In this document: piece after piece, positions 7,536-14,568 of the stretch
Position numbering within the stretch: the stretch's first letter is position 1
Layout of the letters: each line of letters begins with the position of its first letter
NCBI RefSeq assembly: GCF_029626235.1
Contig: NZ_JARUBO010000005.1
Location: 310,001 to 374,000 of the forward strand
From: Micromonospora sp. WMMD1120
GTDB lineage: Bacteria; Actinomycetota; Actinomycetes; Mycobacteriales; Micromonosporaceae
Length of the DNA: 64,000 nucleotides
Direction of reading: 5' to 3'
The notes under the pieces: model-generated
Seen by the model: the letters and a program-made list of their open reading frames with translations, nothing else
Databases searched by the model: none
What the model was told of the DNA's origin: nothing
Program-made: the position numbers and the translations under genes

Positions 7536-8828
7536 ATGGGGACGACGGGCGGGCGACCGCGGCGCGGGGCAACCATCGGGGTCGCGCTGGCGGTGCTGGC
7601 GCTCAGCGCGCCCGCGGCAACGGCAACGGCGGCGAGTCACCCGTCCACCACGGCGGCCGACCGCACGGCAGCCGCGTCGGTGCCGACCGCCGCGCACAAC
7701 CCGTGGTTGTGGCAGGCCACCGTCGGGCAGCGCCCGGCCGGGCCCGCCGCGCTGGTCTTCTTCACCCCCCGGACCCGCTACTTCGAGTCGACAGGTGTGC
7801 TGGTGGGCCGCGACGGCGGCTACCGGCTCATTCCGTTGCGCGTCGGCGAGGGGCACGGGCTGGTCTCCCCCGACGGGCGGCACTACCTGCGACCGCAGAC
7901 CGGCGAGTTGCTGGACCTCACCACCGGCCGCCAGCGCCGGGCCATGACCGACGGGGTGAGCCTCTTCGACTGGTCGCCGGACGGGCGACGGGTGCTCGGC
8001 ACCCGCAGCAACGACGACGACGTGATCAGCTTCGGGCCGGACAACCAGCAGCTCAACGACCCGGAGAAGCCCGACGACCTGCTCGTCGTCGATCCGTACC
8101 GGGGAACCGAGCAGGTGGTCGCCGCCGGCGTCTTCGCCGCGCACCACGGTGCGGCCTGGTCGTCGACCGGCGACCTGGTCGCGGTGGCCGGTCCGCCCGA
8201 CGAGCCCGCGTTGCTCGCCGAGCGCCAGCGCCTGGTGGTGGTCGACCCGAACGGCGGCGGCCCCCGCTGGCACCTCGACCTGGGCGACCGCCGGATGCTC
8301 GCCGGGCCGGCCGCCTGGCACCCCGACAACGGGCGGATCGCGTTGCTCGCCTTCGACGGCTGCGCCGGCCCGCGCTGCGCCGTGGAGCAGATCGAAGCAC
8401 GCCGCTGGCGGATCGAGTTCGTCGACGCCACCTCCGGCCGCGCCGTCGGTCAGCCGCTTCCGCTCGCCGCCGGCGTCAACAGCATCGTCGGCTGGCGCGG
8501 CGCCGACCCGGTGGTGCGGCACGTGAGCGGGACCGAGGCCGACACGGACCGCCGGGCCACGCTCGCCGTGCTGTCTGACGGAGGGGCCCGGGAGGTGCTG
8601 GTGACCGGCCCGCCCGGGTCGACCGACCTGGCGGTGCCGGGGGACCTGCTGCGCCGGTACGCCTTCGGTGGGCCGGAGCGCCGACCGTCGCCGTTCGCCG
8701 CGCCGCTCTGGTGCTACCTGGCGCTGGCCGCGCCGGTCCTGCTCGCCGTCGTCCTGGTCCTGCGCCGCGTCCGCCGTCGCCGGGGTTCGGCGACGACACC
8801 GACCACCACCCCGGCACCCTGGACCTGA
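7536..8828 (+). CDS. Exported beta-propeller (TolB-like) protein with C-terminal membrane anchor
   Basis: A 430-residue protein. It has an N-terminal signal sequence (GVALAVLALSAPAATATA), then a long extracellular region with repeated propeller strands such as FDWSPDGRRVLG, AAWSSTGDLVAV and AAWHPDNGRIALLAF. One hydrophobic helix near residues 392-410 and a basic tail (LRRVRRRRG) follow, anchoring it by the C-terminus. TolB / WD40-like propellers usually mediate binding rather than catalysis, and the partner is unknown. ATG 7536 is preceded by a possible TCTAAT promoter element. It ends just before lipB, without overlap. Confidence 0.8.
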   Translation: MGTTGGRPRRGATIGVALAVLALSAPAATATAASHPSTTAADRTAAASVPTAAHNPWLWQATVGQRPAGPAALVFFTPRTRYFESTGVLVGRDGGYRLIPLRVGEGHGLVSPDGRHYLRPQTGELLDLTTGRQRRAMTDGVSLFDWSPDGRRVLGTRSNDDDVISFGPDNQQLNDPEKPDDLLVVDPYRGTEQVVAAGVFAAHHGAAWSSTGDLVAVAGPPDEPALLAERQRLVVVDPNGGGPRWHLDLGDRRMLAGPAAWHPDNGRIALLAFDGCAGPRCAVEQIEARRWRIEFVDATSGRAVGQPLPLAAGVNSIVGWRGADPVVRHVSGTEADTDRRATLAVLSDGGAREVLVTGPPGSTDLAVPGDLLRRYAFGGPERRPSPFAAPLWCYLALAAPVLLAVVLVLRRVRRRRGSATTPTTTPAPWT

Positions 8829-8897
8829 CGCGTGACCAGGCCACTGGTGAGGCGACTCACCAGGGCTGGTCACCGCCGACCGGACTACCCTGGGGAC

Positions 8898-9539
8898 GTG
8901 ACGACGACGACCCCCGGCCTGACGGCCGTCCGTGCCGGCCTGCTCGACTACCAGGCCGCCTGGGACGAGCAGCGGCGCCTGCACGAGTCGGTGGTGGCCG
9001 GCGAGCGCGGCGACACAGTGCTGCTGCTGGAGCATCCGAGCGTCTACACGGCCGGTAAGCGCACCGAGCCGTGGGATCGGCCGATGGACGGCACCCCGGT
9101 CGTCGACGTGGACCGCGGCGGCAAGATCACCTGGCATGGGCCGGGGCAGCTCGTCGGTTACCCGATCCTGCGCCTGCCCGACCCGGTGGACGTGGTCGCC
9201 TACGTGCGCCGCACCGAGGAGCTGCTCATCGACGTGTGCGCCGAGTTCGGGTTGACCGCCGGCCGGGTCGAGGGGCGCAGCGGGGTCTGGGTGCCCGCTG
9301 ACGACCGGGGGCCGGCCCGCAAGGTGGCCGCCATCGGCATCCGGGTGGCCCGGGGCGTCACCCTGCACGGCTTCTCGATCAACTGCGACTGCGACCTCAC
9401 CCACTTCGACCGCATCGTGCCGTGCGGCATCCGGGACGCCGGCGTCACCTCGCTCACCGCCGAGCTGGGCCGCCCGATCAGCGTCGCCGACGTGCTCCCG
9501 GTGGTCGAGCGACGCCTCGCCACCCTCGTCACGCTCTGA
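8898..9539 (+). CDS. lipB: Octanoyl-[acyl-carrier-protein]:protein N-octanoyltransferase LipB
   Basis: 213 residues. It transfers octanoyl groups from acyl carrier protein to lipoyl domains of 2-oxoacid dehydrogenases and the glycine cleavage system. LipA then inserts sulphur. Visible motifs are [13 protein letters not shown], the [17 protein letters not shown] segment, [17 protein letters not shown] with the catalytic lysine, and the catalytic cysteine in VPCGI. I choose GTG 8898 because TACCCT at 8886-8891 fits a leaderless start and the protein then begins where the family does. GTG 8832 would add 22 unconserved residues. Its partner lipA is 2.2 kb away, beyond a VOC gene and an opposite-strand aspS. 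Confidence 0.95.
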   Translation: MTTTTPGLTAVRAGLLDYQAAWDEQRRLHESVVAGERGDTVLLLEHPSVYTAGKRTEPWDRPMDGTPVVDVDRGGKITWHGPGQLVGYPILRLPDPVDVVAYVRRTEELLIDVCAEFGLTAGRVEGRSGVWVPADDRGPARKVAAIGIRVARGVTLHGFSINCDCDLTHFDRIVPCGIRDAGVTSLTAELGRPISVADVLPVVERRLATLVTL

Positions 9540-9591
9540 GCGGATCCGGCCGCGTGCCGGGGTGACCGCGGGTCGGCCTACCCTCGGTGCA

Positions 9592-9984
9592 ATGCACATC
9601 GACCTCATCACCGTTGTCGTCACCGAGTACGACCCGGCCATCGCCTTCTTCACCGAGGCGCTCGGCTTCGAGTTGGCCGAGGACTCGCCGTCGCTGACCA
9701 ACGACGGGCGGCCGAAGCGCTGGGTGGTGGTCCGCCCGCCGGGCGGTGGCACCGGGTTGCTGCTGGCCCGCGCCGACGGCGAGCGGCAGCAGGCCGCGGT
9801 GGGCGACCAGACCCACGGCCGCGTCGGGTTCTTCCTCCAGGTCGACGACTTCGACGCCGCGTACCGCCGGATGGTCGAGACGCACGTCGAGTTCGTCAAG
9901 CCGCCACGCACCGAGCCGTACGGCCGGGTCGCTGTCTTCCGCGACATCGCCGGCAACCTCTGGGACCTGCTCGGCCCCGCCTGA
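9592..9984 (+). CDS. VOC (glyoxalase / bleomycin-resistance fold) protein
   Basis: 130 residues with the paired beta-alpha-beta-beta-beta modules of the vicinal oxygen chelate superfamily. It starts MHIDLITVVVTEYDPAIAFF and ends with the module RVAVFRDIAGNLWDL. Members bind metals or small ligands and include lyases, dioxygenases and drug-binding proteins, so the activity cannot be assigned. ATG 9592 lies seven bases after TACCCT (9579-9584), so it is probably leaderless. A strong terminator hairpin follows, shared with the convergent aspS. Confidence 0.88.
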   Translation: MHIDLITVVVTEYDPAIAFFTEALGFELAEDSPSLTNDGRPKRWVVVRPPGGGTGLLLARADGERQQAAVGDQTHGRVGFFLQVDDFDAAYRRMVETHVEFVKPPRTEPYGRVAVFRDIAGNLWDLLGPA

Positions 9985-9989
9985 GCCCG

Positions 9990-10021
9990 CTGCCGGCCCA
10001 CCCCGTCGGGTGGGCCGGCAG
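9990..10021. terminator. Bidirectional terminator between the VOC gene and aspS
   Basis: Perfect 14-base arms (CTGCCGGCCCACCC and complement) at 9990-10003 and 10008-10021 with a CGTC tetraloop, between two converging genes. Confidence 0.8.
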
Positions 10022-10029
10022 GGCGGGCC

Positions 10030-11316
10030 CTACGGCGTCAGCCGGTGCAGGTCGCGCGGGAACGCGGTGACCTCCCGGATGTTGGTCGCGCCGACCAGCC
10101 GGGCCACGAACCGTTCCAGGCCGATGGCGAAGCCGCCGTGCGGCGGCATGCCGTGCCGGAACGCGTCCAGGTAACCGGCGTACGGCTCGGGCGACTCGCC
10201 CCGGGCCGCCAACGCCGCCAGGTAGTCGGCGTGCCGGTGCAGCCGCTGCCCGCCGGTGACCAGCTCCAGACCACGAAAGAGCAGGTCAAACCCGTTCGAG
10301 TACGCGGGCCGCGCCGGGTCCGGGTGGGTGTAGAACGGGCGTTTCGCCATCGGGTAGCCGGTGACGAAGACGAAGTCCGAGCCGTGCTCGCGACGGGCCC
10401 ACTCGCCCAGCGCCCGTTCGTGGGCGGGCGCGAGGTCCGGCTCGTCGGCGGGCGCGCCGGCGATCGTCAGCGCCTCGGTGAAGTGCACCGCCGGAATCTC
10501 CGCCGGCACCGCCGGTGGCGTGACGCCGAGCGTGGCCAGTGCCCCGCCGGCCCGCTCGCCGACCGCGTCCAGCATTCCGGCCACCGTGTCGCGCAGCACC
10601 CGCATGACGTCCCGGTGGTCGGCGACGAAACCCACCTCCGCGTCGAGCGACGTGTACTGCGCGAGGTGACGGACGGTGTCGTGCGGCTCGGCCCGGAAGA
10701 CCGGCCCCACCTCGTAGACGCGTTCGAAGACACCGACCATCAACTGCTTGTAGAACTGCGGCGACTGGGCCAGGTACGCGGGCCGACCGAACCAGTCCAG
10801 GGCGAACACGTTCGCCCCGCTCTCGGTGCTGGAGCTGACCACCTTCGGGGTGTGCACCTCCACGAAGGCGAGCGCGTCGAGCGCGGCCCGGAAGCCGCCC
10901 ACCGCCGCCGCCGAGATCCGTAGCGCGGCCGACCGGGTGGGGTGTCGCAACGCGGCGGGCGCGTGGTCCAGCTGGGTGGGCAGGCTCGCGGTGAGCACCG
11001 GCCGGTACAGGTCGAACGGGGGCGGCACGGCGGGTGGCCCGAGTGGACGTACCGTCGGAGCGGTCAGCTCGACCCCGGCGGGCGCCGTGGTGTTCGGCGT
11101 GGCCGTGCCGACCACCTCGACGACCGTCTCCTCGGTCAGTTTCTCCAGCTCGGCGCGGACGGTCGGGTCGGTCACGACCACCTGGGCCAGGCCGGCGGCG
11201 TCGCGCACGATCAGGAAGGCCACCGACTTGAGCAGTCGGCGTCGGTGCACCCAGCCGGCGATGCGCACCGTCGAGCCGACGTGGTCGGCCAGGTGGTGGG
11301 ACAGGATTCGTTGCAT
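10030..11316 (-). CDS. aspS: Aspartyl-tRNA synthetase, archaeal type, probably non-discriminating
   Basis: 428 residues, the length of archaeal AspRS and much shorter than the roughly 590 of the usual bacterial enzyme. It charges tRNA with aspartate. An N-terminal OB-fold anticodon domain (VRIAGWVHRRRLLKSVAFLI) precedes a class II core with motif 2 (GPVFRAEPHDTVRHL) and motif 3 (GLERFVARLVGATNIREV), ending PRDLHRLTP as AspRS does. His24 and a proline near residue 79 appear to match the positions that mark non-discriminating AspRS, which also charge tRNA-Asn for the GatCAB amidation route. ATG 11316 follows GAGGAG. The frame stays open upstream, but that part is the T-box leader (it reads KVWWHRE) and is not protein. 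A main bacterial aspS presumably lies elsewhere. Confidence 0.93.
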   Translation of the reverse strand: MQRILSHHLADHVGSTVRIAGWVHRRRLLKSVAFLIVRDAAGLAQVVVTDPTVRAELEKLTEETVVEVVGTATPNTTAPAGVELTAPTVRPLGPPAVPPPFDLYRPVLTASLPTQLDHAPAALRHPTRSAALRISAAAVGGFRAALDALAFVEVHTPKVVSSSTESGANVFALDWFGRPAYLAQSPQFYKQLMVGVFERVYEVGPVFRAEPHDTVRHLAQYTSLDAEVGFVADHRDVMRVLRDTVAGMLDAVGERAGGALATLGVTPPAVPAEIPAVHFTEALTIAGAPADEPDLAPAHERALGEWARREHGSDFVFVTGYPMAKRPFYTHPDPARPAYSNGFDLLFRGLELVTGGQRLHRHADYLAALAARGESPEPYAGYLDAFRHGMPPHGGFAIGLERFVARLVGATNIREVTAFPRDLHRLTP

Positions 11317-11620
11317 GGCGGACTCCTCGGTCGATCGCCACGCCGTCGCCGCCCGGGGGAGGCGATGCGTCGCGTCAGCCCCAGGGAGGTGTGGGCGAGC
11401 GGGAACCTCGCGGTGCCACCACACCTTCGCCCCCGCCGGAGCGGGGACCTCGTTCGTCGCCTGATGACCGGGGCCAACCGGGCGGGATCTACTGGGCGTC
11501 TCCGCCGTTCTTCCCGCAGCTCGGGAGGGTCTTCGCACCCCGGCGCCAGACCGCCTCTCAGCACCGGCGGCTCTCTGCTCTGGCGGGGTTGGGGGCTACT
11601 CGGCTCCGTCGTCGCTGTTG
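11317..11620 (-). promoter_or_regulatory. T-box leader (tRNA-sensing riboswitch) of aspS, specifier GAC
   Basis: Read on the minus strand the leader has the stem I signature AGAGAGC...GGTGCTGAGAG around 11555-11576. GAA-GAC-CCTCCC-GAGC follows at 11522-11534, so GAC (Asp) at 11529-11531 stands in the specifier position. The antiterminator sequence GTGGTGGCACCGCG is within 11409-11427. AGGTGTGG (near 11426) can instead pair with CCACACCT (near 11390), a competing fold. No U-run follows, so control may be translational. A TAACGT -10 box at 11627-11632 places the RNA start near 11620. Uncharged tRNA-Asp should raise synthetase expression. Confidence 0.88.
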
Positions 11621-11758
11621 GCGGGGACGTTAACACGAGACGACCACGCGTGTGACGCCATTTTTCGACGGGCCGGTGTCCGGCGTCACAAGGTTTGCGG
11701 CGTGACGCCGGTCGCCCGACGCACATAGACGCCCGCCGTCCGGCGTAGGCTCGTTTTC

Positions 11759-12754
11759 GTGACGATCGAGCACTCCGCGCCGACGACCGGCCAGGCAGCG
11801 CGTACCGCAACGGCGGCCCCCGAGGGGCGGCGTCTGCTGCGGATCGAGGCGCGCAACGCCGAGACGCCGATCGAGCGCAAACCGCCGTGGATCAAGGTCA
11901 AGGCCAAGATGGGCCCGGAGTACACCCAGCTTCGCGGGCTCGTCACCCGGGAAGGGCTGCACACCGTCTGCCAGGAGGCCGGCTGCCCCAACATCTACGA
12001 GTGTTGGGAGGACCGCGAGGCGACCTTCCTCATCGGCGGTGACCAGTGCACCCGACGCTGTGACTTCTGCCAGATCGACACCGGCAAGCCGGCCGAGTTC
12101 GACGCCGACGAGCCGCGGCGCGTCGCCGAGTCGGTCGTCTCGATGGGGCTGCGCTACGCCACCATCACCGGCGTCGCCCGGGACGACCTGCCCGACGGCG
12201 GCGCCTGGCTGTACGCCGAGACCGTCCGCCAGATCCACGCGCTCCAGCCCGGCTGCGGCGTCGAGCTGCTGATCCCGGACTTCAACGCGGTTCCCGAGCA
12301 GTTGGCCGAGGTGTTCGGCTCCCGCCCGGAGGTGCTGGCCCACAACGTGGAGACGGTGCCGCGCATCTTCAAGCGGATCCGGCCGGCGTTCCGCTACGAG
12401 CGCTCCCTCGACGTGATCCGGCAGGCGCGCGCCGACGGCCTGGTCACCAAGAGCAACCTCATCCTGGGCATGGGCGAGGAACGGGCCGAGGTCTCGCAGG
12501 CGCTGCGCGACCTGCACGAGGCCGGCTGTGAGCTGATCACCATCACGCAGTACCTGCGCCCCTCGCCCCGGCACCACCCGGTGACCCGCTGGGTCAAGCC
12601 GGAGGAGTTCGTGGAGCTGCGCGAGGAGGCCGAGGAGATCGGCTTCGCCGGGGTGATGAGCGGGCCGCTGGTCCGCTCGTCGTACCGCGCCGGCCGGCTC
12701 TACCAGCAGGCCATCGACGCCCGCGCCGCCGCCTCGGTGGTCACCGCCGGCTGA
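11759..12754 (+). CDS. lipA: Lipoyl synthase LipA
   Basis: 331 residues. A radical SAM enzyme that inserts two sulphur atoms into protein-bound octanoyl chains. Both iron-sulphur clusters are visible: the auxiliary CX4CX5C (Cys71, Cys76, Cys82) and the radical SAM CX3CX2C (Cys97, Cys101, Cys104). The conserved [19 protein letters not shown] and QYLRPSP motifs and the C-terminal RSSYRA follow. GTG 11759 lies seven bases after TAGGCT (11746-11751), pointing to a leaderless transcript. It is divergent from the T-box leader of aspS. With lipB it completes endogenous lipoylation. Confidence 0.97.
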   Translation: MTIEHSAPTTGQAARTATAAPEGRRLLRIEARNAETPIERKPPWIKVKAKMGPEYTQLRGLVTREGLHTVCQEAGCPNIYECWEDREATFLIGGDQCTRRCDFCQIDTGKPAEFDADEPRRVAESVVSMGLRYATITGVARDDLPDGGAWLYAETVRQIHALQPGCGVELLIPDFNAVPEQLAEVFGSRPEVLAHNVETVPRIFKRIRPAFRYERSLDVIRQARADGLVTKSNLILGMGEERAEVSQALRDLHEAGCELITITQYLRPSPRHHPVTRWVKPEEFVELREEAEEIGFAGVMSGPLVRSSYRAGRLYQQAIDARAAASVVTAG

Positions 12755-12810
12755 CGACCGCCCCGGCGGCGTCGCGCGGCCGCCCGACGTCCGGGTGTCA
12801 TGATCGTGCG

Positions 12811-14508
12811 ATGACCCTCGGGGTACGCCAGCAGCCGCGCGGCGCGGACGCGCCGCGCCCCGGCACGCCCGCCGGCCTGGTCGGTTGGCTCACCGGACTG
12901 GCCGTCCTCGCCGGGGTGGGTTACCGGCTCTGGCTGCTGGCGTACGCCACCCCACCGACGAACAGCGACGAGGCCACCATGGGGTTGGCCGCGCTGCACA
13001 TCGCCAGGGGCGAGGACTTCCCGGTCTGGTTCTACGGCCAGCAGTACATGGGCACGCTCGAGGCGTACCTGGCCGCGCCGGTGTTCGCCGTGACCGGTGG
13101 GCCTTCGCTGCTCGGCCTACGGCTGCCCACCCTGGCGCTGTACGCGGTGTTCCTGTTGTTGACCTGGCGACTGACGCTGCGGCTGACCGGGGACCGGTGG
13201 TTCGGGCTGCTGGTGGTGGCGCTGCTCGCCCTCGGCTCGGACCGGGTGGTCAAGAACCAGCTGATCGCCGGCGGCGGCTACCCCGAGATGAACGCCGCCG
13301 GGGCGGCGCTGGCCGTGCTCGCCGTGGACCTGGCCACCGGCCGGTCGCGGTGGCGGCTGGCGCGCTGGGCGGCATGGGGGTCGCTGGCCGGGCTGATGCT
13401 CTGGGTCGACCCGCTCGTGCTGCCGTACGTCGTGGCGACCGGGGCGGTGCTCGTCGGGTTCTGCCGTCGCGAGCTGCGCGGAGCGGCCGGTGCGGTGCTC
13501 GGGGCGACGGCCGTGCTGGGGGCCGCGCCGCTGCTGCTGCACAGCCTGCTCAACGGGCGGAACCCGCTGACCGCCGTGCTCGCCGCCAGCGGCGCGAACG
13601 CCGCCGCCGGCTGGGCGGACCGGCTGTACGGCGGTCTGCTCCTCGGCCCCAGCCTGGGCCTGGGCTTCTGCGCTCCCGGTCGGTGCGCCACCTGGCAACT
13701 GTGGTGGTCGCTGGCGCTGCCGCTGCTGCTGGTCGCCGCGGCCGTCACCGCCTGGCGGGCGCTGCGCCGCCCCGCCGTACCCGCCGGCCCTGCCGCGCCC
13801 GCCAGCCCCGCCGGCCCTGACGGCCCTGACGGCGCTGAGGGCGCTGACGGCGTCGGCAGGGTGTCGCCCCGGGTGGCGGGCGCGGTCCGGCTGGCGCTGA
13901 CGGTGGCCGCGGTGGGCACCCTCGGGGCGTACACGGTGAGCAGCTCCGCCGGGCTCACCCCGGTGGAGAGTGCCCGCTACCTGTCCTGCCTGCTCCTCTC
14001 CCTGCCGGCGCTGCTCTGGCCGGTGTGGACGGTGGCCCGTGCCGCCCTGCCCCGGCCAGCGTCCGCACCGCGCGCCCTCGGGGCCCGGCTGGTCCGTACG
14101 GCCGCGTGGGCGGTGCTCGCCGCCACGCTGGGCACCGCCGCGCACGCCACCTGGCGCGCCGCGGAGACCGCGCCCGCGACCCGGGCCGCCGAGGCACGGC
14201 ACGCCGAGTTGGTGCGCACCCTGCGTCAGCTCGGCGTACGCCACGTGCGCGCGGGTTACTGGACCTGCAACCGGCTCACCTTCGCCAGCGCCGAGCGGGT
14301 GGTCTGCGCCGTCGTCGACGACGGGCTGCGCCCCGGTTTCGACCGCTACCCCGGCTACCGCCGTGAGGTGGACCGCGCCGCCGCGCCCGCCTGGGTCGCG
14401 CCGACCGGTTCGCCGCTGGCCGCCGCGCTCGACGCACGCCACGGCCCCGGGCCGGCCGACCTCGACCTGGTCACCATCGACGGTTGGCGGATCTACCTGC
14501 CGCGCTGA
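12811..14508 (+). CDS. GT39 / ArnT-like membrane glycosyltransferase
   Basis: 565 residues with about ten or more membrane helices. The first extracytoplasmic loop, TPPTNSDEATMGLAALHIA, carries the acidic pair typical of GT-C enzymes of the PMT/ArnT type, followed by FYGQQYMGTLEAYL. A low-complexity Pro/Ala/Gly/Asp segment at about residues 325-350 breaks the helix pattern. A soluble C-terminal region with two cysteines ends the protein. It probably uses a polyprenyl-phosphate sugar outside the membrane, acceptor unknown. ATG 12811 follows CATGAT at 12799-12804. It converges with the LAL regulator. Confidence 0.78.
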   Translation: MTLGVRQQPRGADAPRPGTPAGLVGWLTGLAVLAGVGYRLWLLAYATPPTNSDEATMGLAALHIARGEDFPVWFYGQQYMGTLEAYLAAPVFAVTGGPSLLGLRLPTLALYAVFLLLTWRLTLRLTGDRWFGLLVVALLALGSDRVVKNQLIAGGGYPEMNAAGAALAVLAVDLATGRSRWRLARWAAWGSLAGLMLWVDPLVLPYVVATGAVLVGFCRRELRGAAGAVLGATAVLGAAPLLLHSLLNGRNPLTAVLAASGANAAAGWADRLYGGLLLGPSLGLGFCAPGRCATWQLWWSLALPLLLVAAAVTAWRALRRPAVPAGPAAPASPAGPDGPDGAEGADGVGRVSPRVAGAVRLALTVAAVGTLGAYTVSSSAGLTPVESARYLSCLLLSLPALLWPVWTVARAALPRPASAPRALGARLVRTAAWAVLAATLGTAAHATWRAAETAPATRAAEARHAELVRTLRQLGVRHVRAGYWTCNRLTFASAERVVCAVVDDGLRPGFDRYPGYRREVDRAAAPAWVAPTGSPLAAALDARHGPGPADLDLVTIDGWRIYLPR

Positions 14509-14568
14509 CCCCCGCGTCCCTCCCCCACGCCGCGCGCCGGCCCGGCCGACGGCACCGTCAGCCGGCGG

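Noticed and set aside
7248..10001. 917-codon open frame on the minus strand
   Set aside because: It runs antisense through lipB, the propeller protein and the VOC gene, and its product lacks any domain pattern. High-GC DNA makes such frames common.
11317..11538. In-frame N-terminal extension of AspRS
   Set aside because: It translates the T-box leader (KVWWHRE-type residues), and ATG 11316 with GAGGAG fits the family start.
14542..14565. Hairpin between the GT39 and LAL genes
   Set aside because: The arms contain a mismatch and leave only a two-base loop, so I do not list it as a terminator.
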